Assembly: GCA_963762525.1 (NCBI GenBank)
Contig: CAVXKT010000002.1
Location: 186,001-250,000 of the forward strand
DNA length: 64,000 nt
Origin: DATFDN01 sp963762525
GTDB taxonomy: Bacteria > Pseudomonadota > Alphaproteobacteria > Acetobacterales > Acetobacteraceae
Direction of reading: 5' to 3'
Below are positions 56,595 through 64,000 of this stretch, one piece after another. Within the stretch, counting starts at the first letter, position 1. Each line of letters opens with the position of its first letter. The notes beneath the pieces were generated by a model. That model made no database searches, was not told the origin of the DNA, and saw only the letters and a program-made list of their open reading frames with translations. The position numbers were made by a program, and so were the translations under genes.

Positions 56595-57419
56595 ATGCGC
56601 ATTCTCTTCATCGGCGACGTGGTCGGTCGCACCGGGCGGGAGGCGGTCGGGGCGGCGCTGCCCGATTTGCGCGCGCGGCTGCGGCTCGATCTGGTCGTCA
56701 TCAATGCCGAGAACGCCTCGCACGGCTTCGGCCTCGGCCCCGACATGGCGGAGGCGCTGTTCGCGGCCGGGGCCGACGTGCTGACGCTCGGCAACCACAG
56801 CTGGGACCGCAAGGAGATCATCCCCTTCATCGCCGAACGCAGATGCTTGTTGCGGCCGATTAACTATCCGCCGGGAACGCCCGGGTCCGGCGCGGTGGTG
56901 GTGGACATCGCGGGCAACCGGCGGGCGCTGGTTATTCAGGCCATGGGGCGTCTGTTCATGGATGCGCTCGACTGCCCGTTCCGCGCCACCGCCGAGGTCC
57001 TGAACCGACACCGAATGGGCGCCAACGGCACCGTGCAGGCGGTGGTGATCGACATCCACGCCGAGGCCACCAGCGAGAAGATGGCGTTCGGACATAGCTT
57101 CGACGGCCGGGCGTCGCTGGTGGTGGGCACCCACACCCATTGCCCCTCGGCCGACCACCAGATCCTGCCGGGCGGTACCGGGTTCCAGTCCGATACCGGA
57201 ATGTCGGGCGATTATGACAGCGTGATCGGCATGCAGAAGGAGAACGCCGCGATCCGCTTCTGGCGCAAGATGCCGGGCGAGCGGCTGCAACCGGCCGAGG
57301 GCGAAACCACGGTCTGCGGGGTGTTCGTGGAGACCGACGACGCCTCGGGCCTCACCCGGCGGATCGAGCCGCTGCGGATGGGCGGGCGGCTCGCACCGAC
57401 GATGCCGAACCCGGATTGA
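56595..57419 (+). CDS. ymdB: YmdB-family metallophosphoesterase (TIGR00282)
   Basis: 274 residues, intact. Calcineurin-like phosphoesterase: MRILFIGDVVGRTGREAVGA (metal Asp), VINAENASHGFGLGPDMAEA, VLTLGNHSWDRKEIIPFI (GNH), and THTHCPSADHQILPGGTGF with the His pair and GDYDSVIGMQKENA. The B. subtilis member YmdB hydrolyses 2',3'-cAMP and affects biofilm versus motility decisions; the role in alphaproteobacteria is unclear. Translation starts directly behind a palindromic repeat. Confidence 0.9.
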   Translation: MRILFIGDVVGRTGREAVGAALPDLRARLRLDLVVINAENASHGFGLGPDMAEALFAAGADVLTLGNHSWDRKEIIPFIAERRCLLRPINYPPGTPGSGAVVVDIAGNRRALVIQAMGRLFMDALDCPFRATAEVLNRHRMGANGTVQAVVIDIHAEATSEKMAFGHSFDGRASLVVGTHTHCPSADHQILPGGTGFQSDTGMSGDYDSVIGMQKENAAIRFWRKMPGERLQPAEGETTVCGVFVETDDASGLTRRIEPLRMGGRLAPTMPNPD

Positions 57420-57562
57420 CCCTTCGCCATCGCGGCGCCATATCCCGGCGCATGGGAATAAGCTACAGGCACGCCCGAATTACCCTCCCGGCGCCGCTCT
57501 GAGCGCCGGGCACGCGCGCCTGTCCACCCATTGAGCGGCCTGCCGGCCGCGCGGATCATTCC

Positions 57563-60338
57563 ATGGACGCCTCCGAACGCGATTACCGCGACACCGTGTT
57601 CCTGCCGCGGACCGACTTCCCGATGCGCGGCGATCTGCCGGCGAAGGAGCCGCGCATCCTGGCGCGCTGGGACGAGATGGGCCTGTGGCGGCGGCTGCGG
57701 ACCGGCTCCGCCGGACGGCGCGAAATTCATCCTCCACGACGGTCCGCCGTACGCCAACGGCCATCTTCACATCGGCACGGCGCTCAACAAGATCCTCAAG
57801 GATATCATCAACCGCACCCGCCAGATGGCCGGGTACGATGCCGACTATATCCCCGGCTGGGACTGCCACGGGCTGCCGATCGAGTGGCGGATCGAGGAGA
57901 AGTACCGCACCGAGGGGCGCGACAAGGACGCCGTCCCGATCCTGCAATTCCGCGCCGAGTGCCGCGACTACGCGGCGCACTGGATGGCGGTCCAGCGCGA
58001 GGAGTTCCGCCGCCTCGGCGTCGCGGGCGACTGGGCGCATCGCTACGCCACCATGGACTTCGCCTCCGAGGCGGCGATCGCCGCCGAGATCGGCAAGTTC
58101 CTGCTGAACGGGTCGCTCTGTCGCGGCCTGCGCCCGGTGATGTGGTCGCCGGTCGAGAAAACGGCATTGGCCGAAGCCGAGATCGAGTACCACGACCATA
58201 GATCGACCCAGATTTGGGTGCGCTTCCCGATCGTGCGCGCCCCCACCGCGGATCTGGCCGACGCGGCGGTGGTGATCTGGACGACGACGCCGTGGACCAT
58301 CCCCGGCAATCGCGCCATCGCCGCCGGCCCCGAGTTCGATTACGCGCTGGTGCATGTGGACGCGCTCGCCGAGGATTCGCTCGCCCGTAGCGGCGAGAAG
58401 CTCCTGGTCGCGTTGGCGCTGCTGCCGCAATTCCTGGCCGAGACGCGGATCGCCACGCACCATGTCGTGCGGCTGCTGAAGGCGGCCGATCTCGCCGGGG
58501 TTATCTGCGCGCACCCGCTGCGTGGGCGGGGCTATGATTTCGACGTGCCGCTGCTGTTCGGCGACTTCGTCACCACCGAGGCCGGGACGGGATTCGTGCA
58601 TATCGCGCCGGGCCACGGCGAGGAGGATTTCGATCTCGGCCGCGCCAACGGCTTGCCGGTCCCGGAGACGGTGGACGACGACGGCACCTTCAATCCGCAC
58701 GTGCCGCTGTTCGCCGGGGTGCATGTCTATAAGGCCGCCGATCCGATCTCCGAGGCATTGTCCGAGTCCGGCAATCTGCTGGGGCGCGGAACCTTCTTGC
58801 ACTCCTACCCGCATTCGTGGCGCTCGCGCGCACCGCTGATCTTCCGCGCCACGCCGCAATGGTTCATCCTGCTCGACGGCGAGACGCCCATCCGCGAGCG
58901 CGCGATGGCGGCGATCGCGGCGACGCATTTCGTCCCCAACTCCGGGCGCAACCGCATCGGCGGCATGGTCGCGAGCCGCCCCGATTGGTGCATCAGCCGC
59001 CAGCGCGCCTGGGGCGTGCCGATCGCGGTGTTCGTGGACAAGCGTACCGGCGAGCCGCTACGCGACCCCGAGGTGCTGGCACGCATCGTCGAAGCGTTCG
59101 CGGCCGAAGGCGCCGATGCCTGGTTTGCGTCACCGCCGGCGCGCTTTCTCGGACCCGATCGCAACCCCGACCACTACGAGCAGGTGAGGGACATCGTCGA
59201 TGTGTGGTTCGAGTCCGGCTCGACCCATGCCTTCGTTCTGGAAGCACGCGGACTGCCCTGGCCGGCGGACCTTTACCTGGAAGGCTCGGATCAGCATCGC
59301 GGCTGGTTTCAACATTCGCTTCTGGAGGCGATCGGCACTCGCGGACGCGCGCCGTTCAAGGCCGTTTTGACGCACGGCTTCGTCATGGACGAGCAAGGCC
59401 GCAAGATGTCGAAATCGCTGGAAAACACGGTGGCGCCGGCGGTGGTCGAGAAGCAGTACGGCGCCGACATTCTGCGCCTTTGGGCGATGAACTCGGACAC
59501 CACCGACGATCTGCGGATCGGCCCAGAAATCCTGAAGCAGCAATCGGAGCTGTATCGGCGCTTGCGCAATTCGCTGCGCTGGATATTGGGCGCGCTCGAC
59601 GGCTTTACCGAAGCCGAGCGCGTGCCGGTTTCCGAGATGCCGGAACTGGAGCGCTTGGTTCTGCACCGGCTGACCGAGCTGGATGATCGCCTGCGCGCCG
59701 CCGTCGAGACTTACGAATGGAACGGCGTCTATCCCGAATTGCACGCCTTTTGCGCGGCCGACCTGAGCGCGTTCTATTTCGATATCCGCAAGGACGCGCT
59801 CTACTGCGACCGGCCGGACAGCCCGAGACGGCGCGCCTGCCGGACGGTTCTGGATCATCTGCATCGTTGCCTCACGACATGGCTTGCGCCGGTGCTATGC
59901 TTCACCGCGGAAGAAGCGTGGTGGGCGCGCTTCGGCGAATCCGAGAGCGTGCATCTGCAAGCCTTCCCGCCACTCCCGGCGGAATGGCGCGACGCCGGCC
60001 TGGGCGAGAAATGGGCGCGCATCCGCGAACTGCGCCGCCTGGTGACGGTGCCGCTCGAGGAGGCACGGCGGAGCGGCGCGATTCGCGCCTCCTTGGAAGC
60101 GGCGGTGACGCTGAACCTGACCGCGCCCGATCGTGGGCTCCTGGATGACCAGGGCTGGGCGGAGATCGCCATCGTCTCGGGCTTTCGCATGTGCGCGGCC
60201 GAGGCGGCGACGCTGGCCGAAGTGAGCCGCGCGCCCGGCGCCAAATGCGCGCGTTGCTGGCGCGTGCTGGAGGAAGTGGGGAGCGAGCCGGCGCATCCGA
60301 CGCTGTGCCGGCGCTGCGTCGCGGCGGTGGAGGCGTGA
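57563..60338 (+). CDS. ileS: isoleucyl-tRNA synthetase
   Basis: About 925 residues. ATG 57563 (MDASERDYRDTVFLPRTDFP). Class I synthetase: HDGPPYANGHLHIGTALNKI (HIGH motif as HIGT), YIPGWDCHGLPIEWRIEEK, CP1 editing domain (VIWTTTPWTIPGNRAIAAGP), YLEGSDQHRGWFQHSLLEAI, and KMSKS in MDEQGRKMSKSLENTV. C-terminal zinc site KCARCWRVLEE ... PTLCRRCVAAVEA. An extra base near 57719 shifts the frame between RTGSAGR and AKFILHDGPP. Overlaps lspA (GTGA). Confidence 0.96.
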
Positions 60339-60877
60339 GCCGCCGGCCCTCACCCGCGATGACCGCCCGCCCGGTCCCGCTCGGCCTGCTCGCCGCCGCC
60401 GTCGTCCTCGCCGCCGATCAGGCGAGCAAATGGTGGATTCTCAACGGGCTCGATCTCCCGGCCCGAGAGGCCCTGCCGGTGCTGCCGTTTGTCGATCTCA
60501 CGATGGTCTGGAATCGCGGGGTGACGTTCGGGATGCTGAACGGGCTCGGCGCCTGGTCCGGCCCGGCGATCGCCCTCGCGGCCCTGGTGATCGTCGCCGT
60601 TTTGGTGCTTTGGCTGCGGCGCGCGCAGTCGCGGGTCACGGCGCTTGCGCTCGGCGCGGTGGCCGGCGGCGCGATCGGCAACATCATGGATCGGCTGCGC
60701 CACGGCGCCGTGGTGGATTTCATTCACGCCGACCTCGCCGGCTGGTTCCCCTATGTGTTCAATGTCGGCGACGCAGCGATCGTGTGCGGCGTGATCGCGC
60801 TGGTGCTCGACAGCCAATGGCCGCGGCGGGAACACCGCGGCGGATGCGACTTGCCGAAACCCCCGCAGCCCGGCTAG
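60335..60877 (+). CDS. lspA: lipoprotein signal peptidase (signal peptidase II)
   Basis: About 180 residues from GTG 60335 (overlapping the ileS stop) or ATG 60359. Removes signal peptides from prolipoproteins in the inner membrane. Family features: LAADQASKWWILNGLDLP, VDLTMVWNRGVTFGMLNG, GGAIGNIMDRLRHGAVVDFI with the first catalytic Asp, and YVFNVGDAAIVCGVIALVLD with the second. Four hydrophobic segments. ileS-lspA is a highly conserved pair, and the following gene is a lipoprotein. Confidence 0.94.
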   Translation: MSRRPSPAMTARPVPLGLLAAAVVLAADQASKWWILNGLDLPAREALPVLPFVDLTMVWNRGVTFGMLNGLGAWSGPAIALAALVIVAVLVLWLRRAQSRVTALALGAVAGGAIGNIMDRLRHGAVVDFIHADLAGWFPYVFNVGDAAIVCGVIALVLDSQWPRREHRGGCDLPKPPQPG

Positions 60878-60889
60878 AGGCGAAACGCC

Positions 60890-61453
60890 ATGTATTCAAC
60901 GCGTCTCCTGGCGCCGGTGCTGCTGCTCGGCGCCACCGCCCTCTCCGCCTGCGGCGGTTCGGGCGACCTCGCCCGCAATTTCGGCTTCGTGCGCGATGCG
61001 CCCGACGAGTTCACGGTCACCACACAGGCTCCGCTATCGATGCCGCCCGACTATGCGCTCCGCCCGCCAAGACCCGGCGCGCCGCGCCCCGAGACCCGCT
61101 CGGAGCGGCTGGCGGCGGCCGAGGCGCTCGATCCGCAGCTTGCGCTCGCCTCGCCGCAAGCGGCCTCGGGTCTCAGCCCCGGCCAGCAGGACCTGATCGC
61201 CCGCGCCGGGCCGGCGGCGCCGATGAATGTGCGCGGCGAGGTTGATCGCACCGCCGCCGCCGACCAGCCCAACCGCGGCTTCATCGACCGGCTGATGTTC
61301 TGGCGCGCGCCCCGCGAGCCGGGCGAGGTCGTGAATCCGCGGCAGGAAGCCGATCGCCTGCGCCGCGACGCCGCACTCGGGAACTCGCCGGTCAACGGGC
61401 CGACGCCGATCATCCGCAACCAGCCGAAGGGGCTGTTGGAAGGAATATTCTGA
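60890..61453 (+). CDS. DUF3035 outer-membrane-type lipoprotein
   Basis: 187 residues, intact. Signal peptide with lipobox: LLGATALSACGGSG (LSAC, Cys21), so it is lipidated and a substrate of the neighbouring LspA. Then FGFVRDAPDEFTVTTQAPLS with MPPDYALRPPRPGAPRPE, the DUF3035 signature, and a Pro/Arg-rich mostly disordered C-terminal part. It is associated by genome context with ileS-lspA and envelope assembly in alphaproteobacteria. The function is not established. Confidence 0.9.
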   Translation: MYSTRLLAPVLLLGATALSACGGSGDLARNFGFVRDAPDEFTVTTQAPLSMPPDYALRPPRPGAPRPETRSERLAAAEALDPQLALASPQAASGLSPGQQDLIARAGPAAPMNVRGEVDRTAAADQPNRGFIDRLMFWRAPREPGEVVNPRQEADRLRRDAALGNSPVNGPTPIIRNQPKGLLEGIF

Positions 61454-61461
61454 GCGCCCCG

Positions 61462-62040
61462 TCAGATCGCCCCCGTCCACAGCAACAGCCCGTAAACCAC
61501 CATCGCGACGCCGATCCCGGCGCCACCCCACGCGAGCGTGCTCACCCGCGTCACCACCGCAACCGAGGCCAGCACGATCGCGATCTGCAAACCGCCGACC
61601 ACGACTTCGAGCTGATGCGCGAGGTGCGACGCGTGGTTGCGCACCTCCTTGTCCTCGGCGGCTTGTTCCTGAAGCTGCTTCATGCCCTGCCCGTCCGGGC
61701 TGTCCTGCAAGCGCGCCTGCTCCTGCCGCGCCGCCTTGATGCGCGCCTGAATCGCCGCCTCGGCGCTGTTGGGCAGGCTCGCCAACAGCGCCTCCTCGGT
61801 TTGCAGGGTGGTCAGCCGAACATGTTTCTCCTGGTAGTAGGCATAGTCGTCCGACAGCGCGATATGGCGGGTCATGTAGGTGGTGAAGGATGATTTCTCG
61901 CCCAGCTCGCTGATCGCCAGCGCCGCGGCCAGGATCGCCACCAGCACCGCGATCCAGCGCGCGCTGGTGTCACCCTCGTGGATATGCGCGCGCTCGGCCT
62001 GCTCAATGCCTTCGCGCGCATGCTCGATGGTCCCGCTCAT
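61462..62040 (-). CDS. DUF4337 membrane protein
   Basis: 192 residues from ATG 62040 (MSGTIEHAREGIEQAERAHI). One membrane helix after the N-terminal acidic helix (WIAVLVAILAAALAISELG), a long soluble coiled-coil-like middle (YYQEKHVRLTTLQTEEALLA, IQARIKAARQEQARLQDSPD) and two membrane helices at the C-terminus (LQIAIVLASVAVVTRVSTLA and GVAMVVYGLLLWTGAI). This is the DUF4337 layout. Function unknown. An in-frame upstream ATG at 62124 overlaps the divergent dehydrogenase gene and is unlikely. The 3' end is 8 bp from the DUF3035 stop (convergent). Confidence 0.85.
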   Translation of the reverse strand: MSGTIEHAREGIEQAERAHIHEGDTSARWIAVLVAILAAALAISELGEKSSFTTYMTRHIALSDDYAYYQEKHVRLTTLQTEEALLASLPNSAEAAIQARIKAARQEQARLQDSPDGQGMKQLQEQAAEDKEVRNHASHLAHQLEVVVGGLQIAIVLASVAVVTRVSTLAWGGAGIGVAMVVYGLLLWTGAI

Positions 62041-62116
62041 TCCGCCCCCTCCGCCATGCGCCACGTCTTGCACAGCGCGCGCCCCGGTTCCACCCTGATC
62101 CGAAACGGGGGCCGGC

Positions 62117-63100
62117 ATGGTCAAGCTTGCGGTTCTGGACGACTGGCAGGGCGTGGCGCGCGGGGCCGCCGACTGGGGGGACTTGCAGGCGCGCGCCGAG
62201 GTGACGTTCCTCGCCGACGCGTTCGAGACCGAGGATGCTGCGGCCGCCGGACTGGCCGACTACGAGATCCTGCTGGCAATGCGCGAGCGCACGCACTTCA
62301 CCGGATCGCTGCTGCGCCGGCTACCCAAGCTGCGGATGCTCGGAACCACCAGCGCGCGCACCCGCTCGCTCGACATGGCGACCGCGACCGCGCGCGGGAT
62401 CGTGGTCTGCAACACCGAAGGCGGCCCCGGTTCGGCGGCCACGGCGGAACTGGCGCTCGGGCTGTTGATCGCCGGTTTCCGCTTCCTGCCGGCCGGCGAC
62501 GCGGCGATCCGCGCCGGCGGCTTCCAGCGCGGCGTGCCCGAAGGCCGCGTGCTGGAGGGCAAGACCCTCGGCCTGCTCGGGCTCGGGCGGATCGGCGCGC
62601 GAATGGCCCGCTACGGCCGCGCGCTGGGGATGGAGGTTTTGGCGTGGAGCCAGAATCTCACCGCCGAGAAGGCGGCGGCGGAGGGCGCGAGCCGGGTCGA
62701 GAAGGATGAATTGCTGGCCCGTTCGGATGCAGTCAGCATTCATCTCGTGCTGTCGGACCGCACCCGCGCCCTGGTCGGCGCCGCCGAGATCGCGCGCATG
62801 AAATTCGGCGCCGTGCTGGTGAACACCTCGCGCGGGCCGATCGTCGATGAGACGGCGCTGCTCGCCGCGGTCCGCGCCGGGCGCATCGTCGCTGCGCTCG
62901 ACGTCTATGACCTGGAGCCGCTACCCGCCGGCCATTCCCTGCGCAGCGCGCCCAACACAATTCTGACCCCGCATCTCGGCTACGGGGTGCGCGAGGTATG
63001 GGCGCAATTCTACCCGCAAAGCGTCGAGAACGCGCTGGCGTTCCTGGACGGCAAGCCGATTCGGGTGGTCAATCCGGAGGTGTCGGGGAAAGCCGAATAG
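62117..63100 (+). CDS. D-2-hydroxyacid dehydrogenase family protein
   Basis: 327 residues, intact. NAD-binding Rossmann segment GLLGLGRIGARMARYGRALG near residue 155, substrate/catalytic regions ELALGLLIAGFRFLPAGDAA, VLVNTSRGPIVDETALLAAV (Arg of the triad), ALDVYDLEPLPAGHSL (Glu) and TILTPHLGYGVREVWAQFYP (His). Resembles phosphoglycerate dehydrogenase-like proteins, but the N-terminus (KLAVLDDWQGVARGAADW) is typical of the broad D-2-hydroxyacid dehydrogenase clade of unknown substrate. Divergent from DUF4337. Confidence 0.9.
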   Translation: MVKLAVLDDWQGVARGAADWGDLQARAEVTFLADAFETEDAAAAGLADYEILLAMRERTHFTGSLLRRLPKLRMLGTTSARTRSLDMATATARGIVVCNTEGGPGSAATAELALGLLIAGFRFLPAGDAAIRAGGFQRGVPEGRVLEGKTLGLLGLGRIGARMARYGRALGMEVLAWSQNLTAEKAAAEGASRVEKDELLARSDAVSIHLVLSDRTRALVGAAEIARMKFGAVLVNTSRGPIVDETALLAAVRAGRIVAALDVYDLEPLPAGHSLRSAPNTILTPHLGYGVREVWAQFYPQSVENALAFLDGKPIRVVNPEVSGKAE

Positions 63101-63102
63101 CC

Positions 63103-63621
63103 TTACCGCCAGGAACTGGCGTCATTCGGAAGGCGGTCATAGTCGTCGATCAATCGAACACGGTGCGGTTCTTTCGGCGCCCAGTCCCAAAAGACCGCGT
63201 TGGTATCCGCCTCGGTCGCCCCGCTTGCGAAGCTGCGCACGACCACGCCGGCAACACCTGCCTTACTCAGCCGCTCGGCCAAGCCCCATCCGGGCGGCCG
63301 GATCCCGCGCGTCGCCAGATCCTTCCACGGACCGCGCAGATCGCCCGGATCAATCCCATGCTTTGCCAGGATTGCCGGATCGGTCAAATCGAGCATGTCG
63401 TCGCAATCGACATCATAGGCGCAGATCGTCATCGGCTGCGCCTTAAAGGGAAAGCCCTGTTGCGCCTCCAACCACGCGGTCTCAACGCGAAGCGAGGTGT
63501 ACAAGGCGGCCATCCCGACGGGGTTGAAGCGACCACCGGATAGTGCCGCCCCCACGCCGGAATCAGGCGCAAACGCCCAGCGAGGGTTGTGCGCGCGATA
63601 GACGATCCGAACCAGCCTCAC
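63103..63621 (-). CDS. RES-domain toxin
   Basis: 172 residues from GTG 63621, which overlaps the antitoxin stop (GTGA). RES family signature: RIVYRAHNPRWAF at the N-terminus, GGRFNPVGMAALYTSLRVET with AWLE, and GVAGVVVRSFASG near the C-terminus (Arg, Tyr, Glu, Ser of the RES active site). Known RES toxins (MbcT, Xre-RES systems) deplete NAD+. The antitoxin gene is directly upstream and translationally coupled, the standard order. Convergent with the hydroxyacid dehydrogenase, 2 bp between stops. Confidence 0.88.
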   Translation of the reverse strand: MRLVRIVYRAHNPRWAFAPDSGVGAALSGGRFNPVGMAALYTSLRVETAWLEAQQGFPFKAQPMTICAYDVDCDDMLDLTDPAILAKHGIDPGDLRGPWKDLATRGIRPPGWGLAERLSKAGVAGVVVRSFASGATEADTNAVFWDWAPKEPHRVRLIDDYDRLPNDASSWR

Positions 63622-63992
63622 GCATAGCCGCCGAGCGCAATCCCCTCCAGATAGCTCAGAACGTCCGCTGCCCTGCCCTGCCGGACGAGCGCCTCGGCCG
63701 TTTGATCGCCGAACGCGGGGATCGGCTGCGAGCGATACCAGGCGAAAGCCTGCGCCTCGGATCCCGCCCAAGGCAGAACACGATTGATGACCGCGACCAC
63801 TTCCCGCAACCTCGCCTGGGTCGCCGACGAGCGTAATCGGGCGGTCTTTGACACGGCATCCCGAGAAAGTCCTGAGGCCGCGGCCAGTTCGCCGCGCGTG
63901 ATCCGCAAGGCGCCGCTGAGGCGCTCCGGGGCGACCGTGCCGGCTTGGTCGAACACCTCTTGCAGAAAGTTGCGGCGGGCCGTCGTCGACAT
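63618..63992 (-). CDS. Xre/MbcA/ParS-type antitoxin (DUF2384)
   Basis: 124 residues, complete; start ATG 63992 at the window edge, so the promoter is outside. N-terminal HTH (RLSGALRITRGELAAASGLS with RDAVSKTARL) and a C-terminal toxin-binding domain (INRVLPWAGSEAQAFAWYRS, FGDQTAEALVRQGRAADVLS, YLEGIALGGYA), the Xre-MbcA-ParS layout. It would bind the RES toxin and repress the operon. Coupled to the toxin by a 4-bp overlap. Confidence 0.88.
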   Translation of the reverse strand: MSTTARRNFLQEVFDQAGTVAPERLSGALRITRGELAAASGLSRDAVSKTARLRSSATQARLREVVAVINRVLPWAGSEAQAFAWYRSQPIPAFGDQTAEALVRQGRAADVLSYLEGIALGGYA

Positions 63993-64000
63993 ATAGTGCC

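Overview
The window is a 64 kb piece of a GC-rich chromosome made almost entirely of housekeeping and core-metabolic genes, packed on both strands with many 1-4 bp start/stop overlaps. The gene set points to an alphaproteobacterium, most likely Rhodospirillales and perhaps Acetobacteraceae. It includes hopanoid genes hpnH/I/J/K beside dxs-ispA-ispH, Fe-type superoxide dismutase beside a phytoene-synthase-like gene, CcmA beside aconitase, class I aldolase beside thiE-pdxJ, a DUF3035 lipoprotein beside lspA, and a CysNC fusion. The placement is inference from gene content, not from a phylogeny. No tRNA, rRNA, CRISPR array, phage or insertion-sequence transposase was seen.

Layout. 0-3.6 kb: a secreted protein (cut by the left edge), a Zn-ribbon/OB-fold protein with its thiolase partner, and a divergent LLM flavin monooxygenase. 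3.6-8.5 kb: ccmA, acnA, sodB, squalene/phytoene synthase-like gene. 8.5-12.2 kb: a divergent two-subunit acid-CoA ligase, an acyl-CoA dehydrogenase and arfB. 12.3-17.4 kb: the pyrH-frr-uppS-cdsA-dxr-rseP string. 17.3-26.5 kb: isoprenoid/hopanoid block, with ispA-dxs-hpnI-hpnJ-GNAT-hpnK on minus and ispH-hpnH divergent on plus. Together these make IPP/DMAPP and FPP and then modify the hopanoid side chain. 26.5-32.8 kb: a minus-strand series glyA-nrdR-ribD-ribE-ribB-ribH-nusB-cytochrome c. 32.8-36.1 kb: an alpha/beta hydrolase and the ribosomal alpha operon (rpsM-rpsK-rpoA-rplQ). 36.3-42.5 kb: uvrB, a PEP-CTERM lectin-like protein, a pteridine-reductase-like SDR, uvrC. 42.5-48.2 kb: HATPase protein, TTC38-type TPR protein, cysD-cysNC, a UDG-family protein. 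48.2-55 kb: DUF1127, LysR regulator, hydrolase, GST (yghU), OsmC-like, pdxJ-thiE-fba. 55-64 kb: zapA-6S RNA-fau, ymdB-like phosphoesterase, ileS-lspA-DUF3035, DUF4337, a 2-hydroxyacid dehydrogenase and a RES/Xre toxin-antitoxin pair at the right edge.

Data quality. More than forty single-base indels break genes, many of them essential (acnA, rpoA, rplQ, ileS, glyA, dxr, ribB, nusB). Other genes (dxs, uvrB, rseP, hpnH-K, ispA/H) are intact. I read this as leftover sequencing error, mostly spurious insertions, densest at 27-35 kb and 38.6-47 kb, and annotate those genes as functional CDSs with the break points given.

The most interesting non-coding signal is dispersed palindromic repeats of three unrelated families. 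One is a 90-bp copy lying in frame inside ribD. Another copy of the same family supplies the ribosome-binding site of the ymdB-like gene. There is also a duplicated pdxJ/osmC junction around a repeat-bearing spacer. I did not find a clearly new multi-gene system.
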